This document shows positions 1 to 7,550 of a DNA stretch of 19,724 nucleotides, one piece after another. Location of the stretch: NCBI RefSeq assembly GCF_029626035.1, contig NZ_JARUBE010000002.1, positions 1 to 19,724 of the forward strand, given 5' to 3'. Below the pieces are notes generated by a model. It searched no databases. It saw only the letters and a list, made by a program, of their open reading frames with translations, and had not been told where the DNA came from. Each line of letters starts with the position of its first letter. The stretch's first letter is position 1. This stretch comes from Micromonospora sp. WMMD980 (GTDB taxonomy: Bacteria; Actinomycetota; Actinomycetes; Mycobacteriales; Micromonosporaceae). The position numbers and the translations under genes are program-made.

Positions 1-869
1 GGCCGGGTCCAGTAGGTGACGTCGTCGGAGCGGTAGTGCTCGCGCCAGCCGGCCGGGCCGAGGATCTGCGGCCACTCGACGCGCGTGTTGAAGTCCTCGC
101 CGGGCGCGAGCTGCCCGTCGGGTCGTGGTCCGGCGGGCGCGCCGACCAGCGAGGTGCCCACGGTGGTCGGCTCGGGCGGGGTGATGCGCGCGGTGGCGTC
201 GGCCAGGGCGTCGACGAGCTGCTGCACGGTGTAGCGGGTGGGGATGGCGGCGGTGATGCGGCAGGGGCGGGCGAGGCCGGCTTTGCGGTTGACGGTGCCG
301 GGGATGCGCAGCACGCGGGCGAGGTCGCCGACGCCGCGGCCGTAGCGCCAGCCGAGCGAGGCGGCGGCGTGCTCGATGACCCGCTGCCAATCCTTCGCCA
401 GCTGCTTGGCCTGGTCGAGGTTGTCGCCGGTGAGCGTGTGGGGCTGGTTGAGGAGCCAGATCGGGTAGAGGCCGCCGCCGGAGTGCACCCAGATGGTGGG
501 CTCGGGCAGGCCGGTGGCGGCGATGACGGCGCGGCCGGCGGTCTCGTCGGGCGGGAGGTCCTGTTCGGCGTGGCCGGGGCCGGCGAGGTCGAGGTCGGCC
601 CACAGGGCGGGCAGCGCGGCGGAGTCGGCGGCGCCGCCGCGCTGCCCGGCCGGCAGTGGCCGGGTGAGGCTGGTGACCCGCAGGTAGATGCCTTCGCGGC
701 CGGTCGTGTCGAGGTGAGCGACGTAGCCGGCGGCGGCGTCGAGCTGGTCGGCGGGGTAGGTGCGGCCGGTCCAGTCGTCGGTGGAGCAGATGTGCACGTG
801 GCCTGGGCTGTCGCCGTGGAGGATGCCGAGCCAGCGGCGGACGGCGGCCTGGTCGATGGTGGCGTTCAC
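1..869 (-). CDS. Primase-polymerase-like replication protein, 3' part cut by window edge
   Basis: This looks like the N-terminal part of a phage or AICE-type bifunctional primase-polymerase (archaeo-eukaryotic primase fold), which would synthesise primers or DNA to start replication of the element. Visible in the 289 residues: an acidic ALWADLDL motif (res. 88-95) fitting the metal-binding DxD, HSGGGLYPIWL (129-139), and RVLRIPGTVNRK (185-196), a signature common in this family. The last part (PGEDFNTRVEW, then GW and TYWTR) resembles the linker preceding the ATPase domain in phage primase/AAA proteins, so a helicase part may lie to the left. The GTG start (869) overlaps the upstream stop by 4 bases (GTGA) and has GGAAGG 8 bases upstream. 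It is the last visible gene of the leftward operon. The primase call is from motifs only. Confidence 0.72.
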   Translation of the reverse strand, partial: MNATIDQAAVRRWLGILHGDSPGHVHICSTDDWTGRTYPADQLDAAAGYVAHLDTTGREGIYLRVTSLTRPLPAGQRGGAADSAALPALWADLDLAGPGHAEQDLPPDETAGRAVIAATGLPEPTIWVHSGGGLYPIWLLNQPHTLTGDNLDQAKQLAKDWQRVIEHAAASLGWRYGRGVGDLARVLRIPGTVNRKAGLARPCRITAAIPTRYTVQQLVDALADATARITPPEPTTVGTSLVGAPAGPRPDGQLAPGEDFNTRVEWPQILGPAGWREHYRSDDVTYWTR

Positions 870-1564
870 GCAGTGGCCTTCCGAACGGCGCTGGTGTGTG
901 CGGTGGCGGTCGGGTCGTCGATCTGGTCGTCGTCCCAGGCGAGCGGGGGCGGCCAGCCGAGTTCGGCGGCGCGCCGGCGGGCCCGGTCGCACACCCAGCC
1001 GGTGGGGACGGTCATCGACCAGGAGTCGTAGAGGCCGGCGACGGCCTGGGCGGTGCGGACCTCGACGTGGCGGCCGCGCGGGCCGGCGTCGGAGTGCGCC
1101 AGGTGGCTGAGGTTCTGCAGGGTCCAGCCGATCCCCTCGGCGATGGCCGTCAGGGTGTGGCCGATCGCGGCGAGGGCGCGGATGCGGCGGATGGTGCCGG
1201 TGGCGTCGATCGGTGTGTTGGGGTGCAGGTTCAGCTTGACGGCGAGGAGTTTTTGGGCGATGTCGTAGCGGGTGGTCTTGGGTGGTGGGGTTCCCTGGTC
1301 GGGGCGGCCGTAGAGGATGCGGCCGACGGTGCTGGGGTTGACGTCGGCGGTCTTGGCGACCTGCTTCCAGCCCATGCCGGCGGCCATCAGGGAGCGGATG
1401 TGGGCACGTACCGGGGTGGTGTCGCTGCGCCAGGTGCCGGCGGCGATGGCCTTGTCGCGGCGCCGGTTGTACTCGGAGACGTCGAAGCAGCAGGTGTAGC
1501 AGCGGCAGCCATCGAGCTTGTATCGGGCGTAGCCGTGGGGCCGTCCCGCCGTGGTGATGGTCAT
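866..1564 (-). CDS. HTH DNA-binding protein with N-terminal Cys cluster
   Basis: A 232-residue protein of unknown exact role. Its N-terminus (HGYARYKLDGCRCYTCC, res. 8-24, followed by EYNRRR) matches a short Cys motif seen at the start of many actinophage proteins and may bind zinc. Two HTH-like stretches follow: GMGWKQVAKTADVNPSTVGRIL and, later, AIGHTLTAIAEGIGWTLQNLSHL, so two DNA-binding units are likely. The ATG at 1564 was chosen because GGAG lies 5-6 bases upstream and the Cys motif starts directly after; the longer open frame upstream crosses a hairpin. It overlaps the primase gene by 4 bases, suggesting coupled translation. It may be a regulator or origin-binding partner of the primase; this is inference. 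Confidence 0.7.
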   Translation of the reverse strand: MTITTAGRPHGYARYKLDGCRCYTCCFDVSEYNRRRDKAIAAGTWRSDTTPVRAHIRSLMAAGMGWKQVAKTADVNPSTVGRILYGRPDQGTPPPKTTRYDIAQKLLAVKLNLHPNTPIDATGTIRRIRALAAIGHTLTAIAEGIGWTLQNLSHLAHSDAGPRGRHVEVRTAQAVAGLYDSWSMTVPTGWVCDRARRRAAELGWPPPLAWDDDQIDDPTATAHTSAVRKATA

Positions 1565-1585
1565 CGATGCTCCGATCTTGATGGG

Positions 1586-1618
1586 GCCGGCCCCGCCCCG
1601 GGCGGGGTCGGGGCCGGC
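1586..1618 (-). terminator. GC-rich hairpin between operon genes
   Basis: A perfect 10-bp stem GCCGGCCCCG/CGGGGCCGGC (1586-1595 with 1609-1618) with an inner CCCC/GGGG pairing in the loop. It sits in the only sizeable gap (80 bp) in the left half of the operon, between the SSB-like gene and the HTH gene. No T-tract follows on the minus strand, so it may be a partial terminator, a processing site or an mRNA stabiliser. Confidence 0.5.
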
Positions 1619-1644
1619 GGTTGAGCTGGGTGGAGCGGGCGGGA

Positions 1645-2289
1645 TCAGAACGGCGGGGTGACACCGGGGGTGGCCGGCTGGGGGGCCATGGCGGCGGAGA
1701 TGGCGCGCTGCTGCTCGACCGGGAGGGCGGCCCACTTGCCCGGGTCCATGCCGGGCGGGCACGCGATACCTGCCGTGGCGGCCGGCGGAGTGCTGATGCC
1801 GAGGGACTGCGCCGCGGCCGACACCGGCGCGGCGGCCGGCGTGCCCTGGCCGCCGCCGAGGAGGCCGCCCGGGTCGACGGTCGGCGCGCCGTACTCGGCG
1901 GCGAAGGTGTACGGGTCGCCGACGGCGCCGGTGCCGCCGACGCGCTGCACGGCGAGCCGGCCGCCGATCTCCAGGCCCTTCGCGCCGACCTTCAGGATGG
2001 CCTCGCGGACGCAGGTCATCATGCGCGGCGAGATGTGCAGGCGGCGCTTGCCGTCGTCGTCGGCGTTGGCCGGGTCCCGCTGGTCGGTCTGGAGGGTGAC
2101 GATGATCTGCATCTTCGGGTCGCCGGAGGGCCAGAAGTCCAGCTCGTCGGAGTTGAACTTCTTCATCTGCTCGACCTTCGGCGTCTCGGTGATGGTGCCG
2201 ATGACGGTGTGGCCGACCGGGTTGTCCTTCCAGTTGACGGACTTGATGCCGCCACCCATCAAAAGGCTGTTTGCATCGATGCTGGTCAC
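1645..2289 (-). CDS. Phage-type conserved protein, possible ssDNA-binding protein
   Basis: 214 residues. The first about 135 form a compact, beta-rich domain (res. 24-35 VGHTVIGTITET, 60-68 MQIIVTLQT, 107-119 LEIGGRLAVQRVG, 126-136 PYTFAAEYGAP) that would suit an OB-like fold. Residues 140-205 are a Gly/Ala/Pro-rich linker, and the protein ends in TPPF, recalling the Pro-Phe tip of bacterial SSB tails although acidic residues before it are absent. That layout, and the neighbours (helicase, nucleases, primase), suggest an ssDNA-binding role; no family name can be assigned with certainty. The GTG start overlaps the HNH stop (GTGA) and has AGGAG 7 bases upstream. Alternatives: a structural or unknown phage protein. 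Confidence 0.7.
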   Translation of the reverse strand: MTSIDANSLLMGGGIKSVNWKDNPVGHTVIGTITETPKVEQMKKFNSDELDFWPSGDPKMQIIVTLQTDQRDPANADDDGKRRLHISPRMMTCVREAILKVGAKGLEIGGRLAVQRVGGTGAVGDPYTFAAEYGAPTVDPGGLLGGGQGTPAAAPVSAAAQSLGISTPPAATAGIACPPGMDPGKWAALPVEQQRAISAAMAPQPATPGVTPPF

Positions 2290-2729
2290 TTGATGACTCC
2301 TCTTCTCCGGAGGTTCCGGATCCGGTTCTTGTCCTGGCTTCGGCTCTTGTCGCAGGTGCGGCAGAAGCGACTGCCGCTCTTCCCGATGTGCGTGTTGTCC
2401 TCCGTGTACTCGTGGCCGCGCGGGCAGTGGGTCCTTGCCGCCTGCGCCCTGCCGGAGTTGCCTCGCCGGACGTTGACCGCGTGCGCCACCGGTTCGAGGT
2501 GAGCCGGGTTGACGCAACTGGTCACCCGACACAGGTGGTCGAGGACTAGGCCCTCCGGGACCGGGCCGCGGTGGAGCTCGAACATCACCCGGTGGGCAAG
2601 GCGCATGCCGCCGTCGTGCCAGATGCGCCCGTAGCCGAACGGGTCCTTCGCCCGATGCCACAGCCAGCACTCGTCGTCGCCGCCCTGCACGAAGCCGCGG
2701 CGGAGGCGCTCCAGCGTGGTGGCGGTCAT
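2286..2729 (-). CDS. HNH endonuclease
   Basis: 147 residues. The protein has the HNH metal-dependent nuclease signature LVLDHLCRVTSCVNPAHLEPV (the catalytic DH pair, the central N of VNPAHL and the final H). Upstream is the WLWHRAKDPFGYGRIWHDG region typical of phage HNH proteins, and the C-terminal third has a Cys pattern (CPRGHEYTEDN, then CRTC) likely to bind zinc, ending in a basic tail. It could be a homing-type nuclease or a nicking enzyme used in replication or recombination of the element. The start ATG overlaps the preceding nuclease stop by 4 bases (ATGA) with little Shine-Dalgarno, so coupling is likely. Both neighbours are DNA-metabolism genes, which argues against a free-standing insertion. 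Confidence 0.88.
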   Translation of the reverse strand: MTATTLERLRRGFVQGGDDECWLWHRAKDPFGYGRIWHDGGMRLAHRVMFELHRGPVPEGLVLDHLCRVTSCVNPAHLEPVAHAVNVRRGNSGRAQAARTHCPRGHEYTEDNTHIGKSGSRFCRTCDKSRSQDKNRIRNLRRRGVIK

Positions 2730-3898
2730 GCGATCAGCCCACGGAGCTGGTTGTTGATCTTCTGGTCGGTATCGCCCGGGCAGCCGGTCTGGTCCGCCGG
2801 CCCGCCGACCCTTCGAAACGGGCACCACGAACACGCCTTGCCGGGCTCGGCGGGCACCGCGGGCCACAGTTCGGGGTTGGCGGCGAGGTTGAGGCCGTTG
2901 ACGCCGATGAGGTCGTGGGTCTCGTAGAACCGGTTGACGGCCCATTCGGCGATGTCGGGCCGGTACTCCTCGGTCCACTCCGCGCTGTCCGCGTAGTCGT
3001 GGGAGCGGGCCAGGAACACCAGCCGCACGTAGCGGACGTCGCGGCCGGCGCGCTCGTGGCCGCGCCCGTACAGGTGGGCCTGGACCCGGTACTCGGGCTT
3101 GACGAGCTGGTCGTTGGGGACGGTCTTGCGCTTGACGGCGCGCAGGGCGGTGACGCCGGTGTACTTCCAGTCGACGACCATCCCGTGGTCGGTGTCGTAC
3201 GCGTCGCCGTGGCCGGTGATCGGGTCGACGTCGGGCAGACCGGGGTCGACGACCAGGGCCTCCTCGACGAGCCACCGTTCGCGGCCGAGCTGCGCGTTGT
3301 GGAAGCGCAGCGCCTCTTCCATGAGGCCGTGCATGGCGGTGCCCTGCATCGGCGCCCACGGAGGCCGCTTGTCCTCCGGCTGCCGCACGATGCCGGCGAG
3401 CTTCATGGCGATCTGCCGCTGGCAGGGGGTGCCCAGTTCGGACGGGCCGAGCCGGACCTGCTGGCTGCGGGGCCGGGACGCGTCGAGGTCACCGAGGACT
3501 TCCCGCATCTCGGCCACGGTCGACGGCGGCGGGCCGGCCGGCACCGCGATCTGCGGCGCCGGCGCGACGATCAGCCCGTCAGGGGTCTGCCCGGCCGGCG
3601 CGGTGACCGGCTGCTCGCCGCAGCATCGGCCGAGCCAGCCGCCCCGGGTCGGGTCGGCGCGGATCTCGTCGAGCTCCTCGATCGTGGCGCCGCAGCCGCC
3701 GCACCGGCCGCGGTAGGTGGCGCTGATCCACGGGCCGAGGCGGGCCGGCTCCTCGTCGACGGCCGGCCGGCAGTGCGCGCAGGCGGTGACGAGCAGCTCG
3801 GTGACCGCACAGCGCGGCTCGGCCGGAGCGGCCGGGGTCGGGGCGAGGCGCAGCGACTCGATGAGCGCGGCCAGCTCGCTGTCCACCGCCGACGTCAT
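2726..3898 (-). CDS. PD-(D/E)XK (RecB/Cas4-like) nuclease with N-terminal Cys-rich domain
   Basis: 390 residues. The C-terminal two thirds carry the order expected for a RecB-family exonuclease: GTAMHGLMEEAL (His190), GHGDAYD (Asp232), VVDWKYTG (Asp243, Lys245), YRVQAHLYG (Gln273) motif. Cys159, placed before the nuclease motifs, and Cys356, Cys359 and Cys373 after them resemble the split four-Cys iron-sulfur cluster of AddB/Cas4 proteins. The N-terminal 95 residues hold further Cys pairs (C40/C43, C66/C69, C92/C93), probably a zinc finger. It likely processes DNA ends together with the RecD-like helicase two genes upstream. No cas1/cas2 or CRISPR is present, so a CRISPR role is not supported. 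ATGA overlaps at both ends. Confidence 0.85.
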   Translation of the reverse strand: MTSAVDSELAALIESLRLAPTPAAPAEPRCAVTELLVTACAHCRPAVDEEPARLGPWISATYRGRCGGCGATIEELDEIRADPTRGGWLGRCCGEQPVTAPAGQTPDGLIVAPAPQIAVPAGPPPSTVAEMREVLGDLDASRPRSQQVRLGPSELGTPCQRQIAMKLAGIVRQPEDKRPPWAPMQGTAMHGLMEEALRFHNAQLGRERWLVEEALVVDPGLPDVDPITGHGDAYDTDHGMVVDWKYTGVTALRAVKRKTVPNDQLVKPEYRVQAHLYGRGHERAGRDVRYVRLVFLARSHDYADSAEWTEEYRPDIAEWAVNRFYETHDLIGVNGLNLAANPELWPAVPAEPGKACSWCPFRRVGGPADQTGCPGDTDQKINNQLRGLIA

Positions 3899-4395
3899 GC
3901 CGTCACCAGCTCAGCGACGACCGGGGCGTTGGCGATCTCCAAGAGGACGTCGGCGTGGCAGGGTTCGCCGATGGGGCACCAGCAGGCGAGGTTCTTGCCG
4001 GCGAGGTCGCGGCGGATGTCCGCGATGGAGACCTTGAGGAACCGGCCGCCGCGGCTCGGGTACGACAAGAGCATGCCGGGCGTCGGGCGGGTGAGGGTGA
4101 GCCGGAACAGCTCGACCAGCTCGGCGCGGGTGCCCCACCGCACGTAGGTCTCGACGACGTCCTCCTGGCTGAACCACATGTCGTGGCGGTTGCCGTCGCC
4201 GCTGATGCGGCCCTCGAAGTCCCAGGCGCGGCCGAACCGCTCCAGGTGGTTCGGGCCGTAGTGGACGAGGCCGCCCATCTGCTGGTGGTAGCCGAAGGGG
4301 TTGCCGAACTTGGTGGGGCGGCCGACGTAGGCGGTGTTGGCGGGCATCCGCCAGCCGGGGGTACGACGGCGCTGGATGCGCTTCGGCGTGGTCAT
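3895..4395 (-). CDS. DUF4326 family protein
   Basis: 166 residues matching the DUF4326 family, common in actinophages and actinobacterial mobile elements. The two hallmark blocks are present: VGRPTKFGNPF (res. 24-34) near the N-terminus and LAGKNLACWCPIGEPCHADV (131-150) near the C-terminus, where three Cys and a His suggest metal binding. The biochemical role of the family is not established as far as I know. Start ATG (4395) lies in a 4-base overlap with the helicase stop and has GGAG about 9 bases upstream. Its constant company with helicase and nuclease genes here suggests a DNA or nucleotide-related job, which is inference. Confidence 0.85.
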   Translation of the reverse strand: MTTPKRIQRRRTPGWRMPANTAYVGRPTKFGNPFGYHQQMGGLVHYGPNHLERFGRAWDFEGRISGDGNRHDMWFSQEDVVETYVRWGTRAELVELFRLTLTRPTPGMLLSYPSRGGRFLKVSIADIRRDLAGKNLACWCPIGEPCHADVLLEIANAPVVAELVTA

Positions 4396-5753
4396 GAGAG
4401 GACTCCGTTGAGGCTGGGAACGATGACGGCCCGGTGTGACGCCCGCGTGATCGCCGTATACAGCCACCGTCGGCCGTTGACGTGCCCCTCGATCGCGGCA
4501 GCGGCCGGGCCGAGCGTCTTCGCGTGCTCGCGGTACGCGGCGCCGTAGAAGACGGAGCTCTCGTCGACGACGAGGACGCGGGGCCACTGGGAGCCCTGAC
4601 TCTTGTGGGTGGTGATGGCCTGGGCGAAGGTGGCGGCCACGACGGTGCCGCGGCCGTCCCGCTTCGCCTGCTTCTCGCCCTCCAGGTCGCGGAACCCGGA
4701 CGCCCAGCAGGTCAGGTCCCGCTGGTTGCCTTCGTCGTCGCGGACGACGAGGCGGTGTCGGTCGGGTCGGTCGCTGTCGAGGGTGTCGACGACGTCGAAC
4801 TGCTGGCCGTTGAACACCTCGGCCTCGCCGCTGTTGGCGAGGGCGATGATCCGGTCGCCGGCCTGGGGGCCGCCGGTGAGGCCGCGCAGCGCCCGCAGGA
4901 GGTGCACGGCCTGCCAGCGGGTGGCGTTGCGGCCGACGAGGACCTGGTCGAACTCCAGCAGTTCACCGATCGACATGCGGTCGAGGCGGCCGGAGTCGCC
5001 GTCCTGCCCGGTGATGCCGTAGTTGCGCTGGCCGGGCTGGCTGTCGCGGATGGCGGTGGCCATCCGGGTGACGGGGCTGTCGAGGGCGGAGCGGTGGATC
5101 TCGGTGAGGAGGTGGTCGGGTGCGGCGTTGATGAAGTAGCCGCCGCCGTCGACCGGCGGGAGTTGGGCGGGGTCGCCGAGGCACAGGATCTTCGTGCCGT
5201 AGGTGAGCAGGTCGTAGGCCATCCGCTCGCCCACCATCGACACCTCGTCGAGGACGAGGAGGTTGGCGGCGGACAGCTCGGACTCATCGCGGAGGATCCA
5301 GTCCGGGCTGTCGATCTTCGCCTGTTCGGCGGCGATGTGCCGGGCCAGCTCGGCCCGTTCGCCCGGGTCGTCGCTGTCGCGCAGCTGCGCCTTCAGCCCC
5401 TCCAGCCGCTTGCGGGCCTTTTCCACAGGCTGGTAGATGAGGCTGTGGACGGTCGACGCGCCGTCGCAGCCCTTCGACCGCAGGACGTAGGCGGCCTTGC
5501 CGGTGAACGCCGCGTACAGGGCGGAGACGCCGAGGCCTTCGACGATGTGCCGGGCGAGGGTGGTCTTGCCGGTGCCGGCGTAGCCGAACAGCCGGAACAC
5601 CTGGCTGTCCCCGTCGGCGTACCAGTCGGTGATGCGGCGGATGGCCTCTTCCTGCTGGGGCGCGAAGTCGAGGTCGCCGGTGGCGACGGGCGCCGGCGGG
5701 GGCGGCTGTTCGGTGCCGACGAGGTCGGCCAGTCGCAGGTCGGTGTCGGTCAT
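4392..5753 (-). CDS. RecD-like superfamily 1 DNA helicase (AAA ATPase)
   Basis: 453 residues, a compact SF1B helicase like RecD/Dda that would move 5'-3' on ssDNA using ATP. Motifs in order: Walker A GYAGTGKTT (57-65), the Ia-like AAFTGKAA, Walker B LLVLDEVSM (165-173), motif III-like CLGDPAQLPPV (191-201), THKSQG (382-387) and the RRWLYTAITRA block (428-438) with the arginine finger region. Residues 110-160 form a charged, probably helical insertion. A tail beyond motif VI is missing, so the protein is minimal. Likely partner of the PD-(D/E)XK nuclease in end processing or of the primase in replication. The ATG has GGAG 8-10 bases upstream and overlaps the upstream gene (ATGA). Confidence 0.9.
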   Translation of the reverse strand: MTDTDLRLADLVGTEQPPPPAPVATGDLDFAPQQEEAIRRITDWYADGDSQVFRLFGYAGTGKTTLARHIVEGLGVSALYAAFTGKAAYVLRSKGCDGASTVHSLIYQPVEKARKRLEGLKAQLRDSDDPGERAELARHIAAEQAKIDSPDWILRDESELSAANLLVLDEVSMVGERMAYDLLTYGTKILCLGDPAQLPPVDGGGYFINAAPDHLLTEIHRSALDSPVTRMATAIRDSQPGQRNYGITGQDGDSGRLDRMSIGELLEFDQVLVGRNATRWQAVHLLRALRGLTGGPQAGDRIIALANSGEAEVFNGQQFDVVDTLDSDRPDRHRLVVRDDEGNQRDLTCWASGFRDLEGEKQAKRDGRGTVVAATFAQAITTHKSQGSQWPRVLVVDESSVFYGAAYREHAKTLGPAAAAIEGHVNGRRWLYTAITRASHRAVIVPSLNGVLS

Positions 5754-5989
5754 CGGGTGATCTCCGTGAGGTCGAGCTGGCCGGCGCGGGCCAGGATGAC
5801 GACGGCGTGCGTGAGGGTCTTCGCGCCGAGCTGCCTGCGCATCCGTGCGAGTCGCGACCAGGTCGCGGCCTCGCTGGAGCCGAGACTGCGGGCGACCTGG
5901 CGGACGGTGTAGCCGGCGGCGATGAGCCGGATGGCGCGCAGGTCGATCGGCGCGACCTCCGGCGCGGCCGGCATGGTGAGGGCGGTCAC
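5750..5989 (-). CDS. Small LuxR-type HTH protein
   Basis: 79 residues consisting almost only of a LuxR/FixJ-like helix-turn-helix: DLRAIRLIAAGYTVRQVARSLGSSEAATWSRLARMRRQLGAK read in short pieces shows the usual pattern (hydrophobic helix, GYT, VARSLG, recognition helix with RMRRQLGAKT). It lacks a receiver or sensor domain, so it probably binds DNA directly or acts as an accessory to the helicase downstream. The GTG start lies in a GTGA overlap and has GGGAG 7 bases upstream; an internal ATG six codons later is possible. HTH proteins of this size are frequent in phage early operons. Confidence 0.75.
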   Translation of the reverse strand: MTALTMPAAPEVAPIDLRAIRLIAAGYTVRQVARSLGSSEAATWSRLARMRRQLGAKTLTHAVVILARAGQLDLTEITR

Positions 5990-6318
5990 TGCTGGTCTCC
6001 CGTCTCGTCGGTCATGGGGCAGCCGGCGGCCTTCCACGCGTTGAGGGAGGCGAGGACTTCCGGCGGGGTGTTCGCGCCGGCGCGGATGTCGGCGAGGATC
6101 TGCGTGCGGTCCTGGTCGACGGGGGTGGGCTGGCGCAGCGCCTGCACGACGGTCGGGTCGATGCGGCCGGTGCGCTCGTCGGGGCCGGCGGGCAGGGCCC
6201 GGTCGGCCCAGTGGTGGGGGGCGAGGGCTTGCCGGTCGGCGGGTGCGAGGGGGTTGTAGTCGGCGGGGGCGGGCACGACGGCGCCGCGGCGGTGCCGGCC
6301 GGTGTAGGTGGTGCTCAC
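5986..6318 (-). CDS. Hypothetical protein, 110 aa
   Basis: Not recognised. The 110-residue protein has a basic N-terminus (TGRHRRGAVVP), a Pro/Ala-rich stretch, and a more regular second half (res. 55-100) likely helical, ending in a polar tail. No membrane segment, Cys cluster or catalytic motif is visible. The GTG start was chosen because it forms a 4-base GTGA overlap with the preceding gene, like nearly all junctions in this operon, with AAGGA about 10 bases upstream. The reading frame would be open further upstream, but that region is the coding sequence of the preceding gene. Confidence 0.6.
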   Translation of the reverse strand: MSTTYTGRHRRGAVVPAPADYNPLAPADRQALAPHHWADRALPAGPDERTGRIDPTVVQALRQPTPVDQDRTQILADIRAGANTPPEVLASLNAWKAAGCPMTDETGDQQ

Positions 6319-6590
6319 GGCAGGAGGTCCTTCCAAATGGGCCGGGGTTCGGCGGCGGTGGGCAGCGCGGCGAGCTGAGCGCGGAACGCGTCGATGGCCT
6401 GCTGCTGCGCGGGGGTGAGGTCGACCTCGGCGGCCCGAGCCTCGATGGCGGCGGTCGCGGTCTGCGCGGCCCGGGTGACGGCGCGGCCTTCGCGGCGTAC
6501 CGGGGCGAGCACCGGCCCGTACACAGCCAGGGCGACGACCACGCACACGCCGATGGACGCGAGCGCCCAGATGGTCAGCGCGGTGTTCAT
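6315..6590 (-). CDS. Small membrane-anchored hypothetical protein, 91 aa
   Basis: Unknown function. Residues 4-26 are one strong hydrophobic segment (LTIWALASIGVCVVVALAVYG) followed by a basic patch (VRREGRAVTR), so the soluble part should lie in the cytoplasm by the positive-inside rule. Residues 38-75 are Ala-rich and probably one long helix (AAQTATAAIEARAAEV, then PAQQQAIDAFRAQL). It sits next to a second one-TM protein, and the two may work together. The ATG start overlaps the stop of that gene by 4 bases. It could be a superinfection or membrane-tethering factor, but nothing in the sequence shows this. Confidence 0.6.
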   Translation of the reverse strand: MNTALTIWALASIGVCVVVALAVYGPVLAPVRREGRAVTRAAQTATAAIEARAAEVDLTPAQQQAIDAFRAQLAALPTAAEPRPIWKDLLP

Positions 6591-6721
6591 GCCGCCGCCT
6601 GGGCGAGCAGGGTGACGAAGTTCCAGGTGGCGGTGGCGACGCAGTGGGCGATGCCGTAGAGGGCGGTCCAGAGGGCGAGGCTGGTGAGCAGGGCGAGGCC
6701 CCACGTGCGGCGGCGGGTCAC
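6587..6721 (-). CDS. Very small membrane protein, 44 aa
   Basis: Only 44 residues: a basic start (TRRRTWG) followed by a long hydrophobic run (about res. 7-42) with one Cys. It is supported by position: the GTG start forms a GTGA overlap with the upstream stop and its own stop overlaps the downstream ATG, so it fills the gap between two genes exactly. A Shine-Dalgarno is weak, again pointing to coupled translation. No function is recognised. The much longer open frame upstream of this start would lie in another frame of the winged-helix gene. Confidence 0.55.
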   Translation of the reverse strand: MTRRRTWGLALLTSLALWTALYGIAHCVATATWNFVTLLAQAAA

Positions 6722-7209
6722 GCGGCACCGTCCAGGGCGTCGGCCTCCATGGCGACGACCGCGGCGACGGCCAGGCGGTGCAGCGCGGCGACCGCGGCGG
6801 GCCGGCGCAGGCCGGCGACTGTGTCCGGGCCGACCCGGGCCAGCCACCGCGACGGCCGGTTCGGGTCGCCCTCAACGATGCCGAGGTACGTCGGCTCGTC
6901 GACGGGGCCGGTCTCGGCGACGGCGTGCGTGCCGTAGTCCATGAGCCGCACGGAGTGAACGGCACGACCGAGCCGAGTCAGCCGCCAGACCGCAGACCGG
7001 TCCGGACGCTCGACCCAGCCGGCGGTCGCCATCTCCGTGATGGCGGCGGTGACCTTCTGCGGCCCACGGTGCGGGTCGCTGACGTCCCAGGCGGCCGGAG
7101 CGCGCCGCGGGCCGGTGGGCGAGCCGTCGGGGCCGATGCCGTACTGGACGGTGCCGGCGGCGACCCGGTCGAGTAGGGTGAGGCGGAACGGAGTCGGGAA
7201 CAGGCTCAT
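6718..7209 (-). CDS. Winged-helix-like DNA-binding protein, 163 aa
   Basis: Residues 46-90 (DPHRGPQKVTAAITEM, TAGWVER, SAVWRLTRLGRAVHSV) read as a helix-helix-wing unit similar to MarR/PadR-type winged helices, with WRLTRLG typical of the wing and last helix. The N-terminal 45 residues include a Gly/Pro/Arg-rich loop; the C-terminal part (res. 120-160) is helical and Ala-rich and could dimerise. Likely a transcriptional or replication regulator of the element; the target is unknown. The ATG start has GAGGTG about 5 bases upstream and overlaps the preceding stop (ATGA). It could equally be an accessory protein without DNA binding. Confidence 0.62.
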   Translation of the reverse strand: MSLFPTPFRLTLLDRVAAGTVQYGIGPDGSPTGPRRAPAAWDVSDPHRGPQKVTAAITEMATAGWVERPDRSAVWRLTRLGRAVHSVRLMDYGTHAVAETGPVDEPTYLGIVEGDPNRPSRWLARVGPDTVAGLRRPAAVAALHRLAVAAVVAMEADALDGAA

Positions 7210-7550
7210 GCGGCACCTCGCTCTCGCCGGTCCTGCTCGGCGGCGGTGATGTGCTGCGCGGCGAGCTGGCGGAGGTTGAACGGCGCAAGCCGGATCACCG
7301 GGGCGTGGTGGAGCTGGCGGGTCATCTCGGCGCAGTCGCAGGCCTCGCCGGCGCCGATGCCGCAGCAGTCCTTGATCTGCATGGCGTACGGGCCCCGGCC
7401 GGTGACCGCCCAGCCGGCGCCGGCGGTGCGGGTGGTGGCCGGCTCGTCCAGGTCGGCCCGGTCGAAGGTCAGGCCGGTCGGGTCGTCGACGCACGGGCCG
7501 GGCCCGGTCGGCGGGTTCGGGCCGGGGTACGGGTTCGTCGGGTGGCTCAT
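7206..7550 (-). CDS. Hypothetical protein with Cys cluster, 114 aa
   Basis: Not recognised. The N-terminus is Pro/Gly-rich and probably unstructured (PYPGPNPPTGPGP). A Cys-rich middle follows (KDCCGIGAGEACDCAEM, about res. 60-76), which may bind a metal, and then a helical C-terminus (RLAPFNLRQLAAQHI). The short CDCAEM-type motif is seen in small actinophage proteins. Start ATG lies in a 4-base overlap with the upstream gene; there is no clear Shine-Dalgarno, so it depends on coupling. Confidence 0.6.
   Translation of the reverse strand: MSHPTNPYPGPNPPTGPGPCVDDPTGLTFDRADLDEPATTRTAGAGWAVTGRGPYAMQIKDCCGIGAGEACDCAEMTRQLHHAPVIRLAPFNLRQLAAQHITAAEQDRRERGAA

Noticed and set aside
36..1031. Plus-strand open frame of 331 residues at the left end
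   Set aside because: Opposite to the primase-polymerase with its motifs; composition is that of an antisense frame and it crosses two real genes.
2286..2729. HNH gene as an independent homing insertion
   Set aside because: It has 4-base overlaps on both sides and fits the operon exactly, so it belongs to the module.
4482..5912. 476-residue open frame opposite the RecD-like helicase
   Set aside because: Shadow of the helicase: no motifs, and all helicase motifs are on the minus strand.
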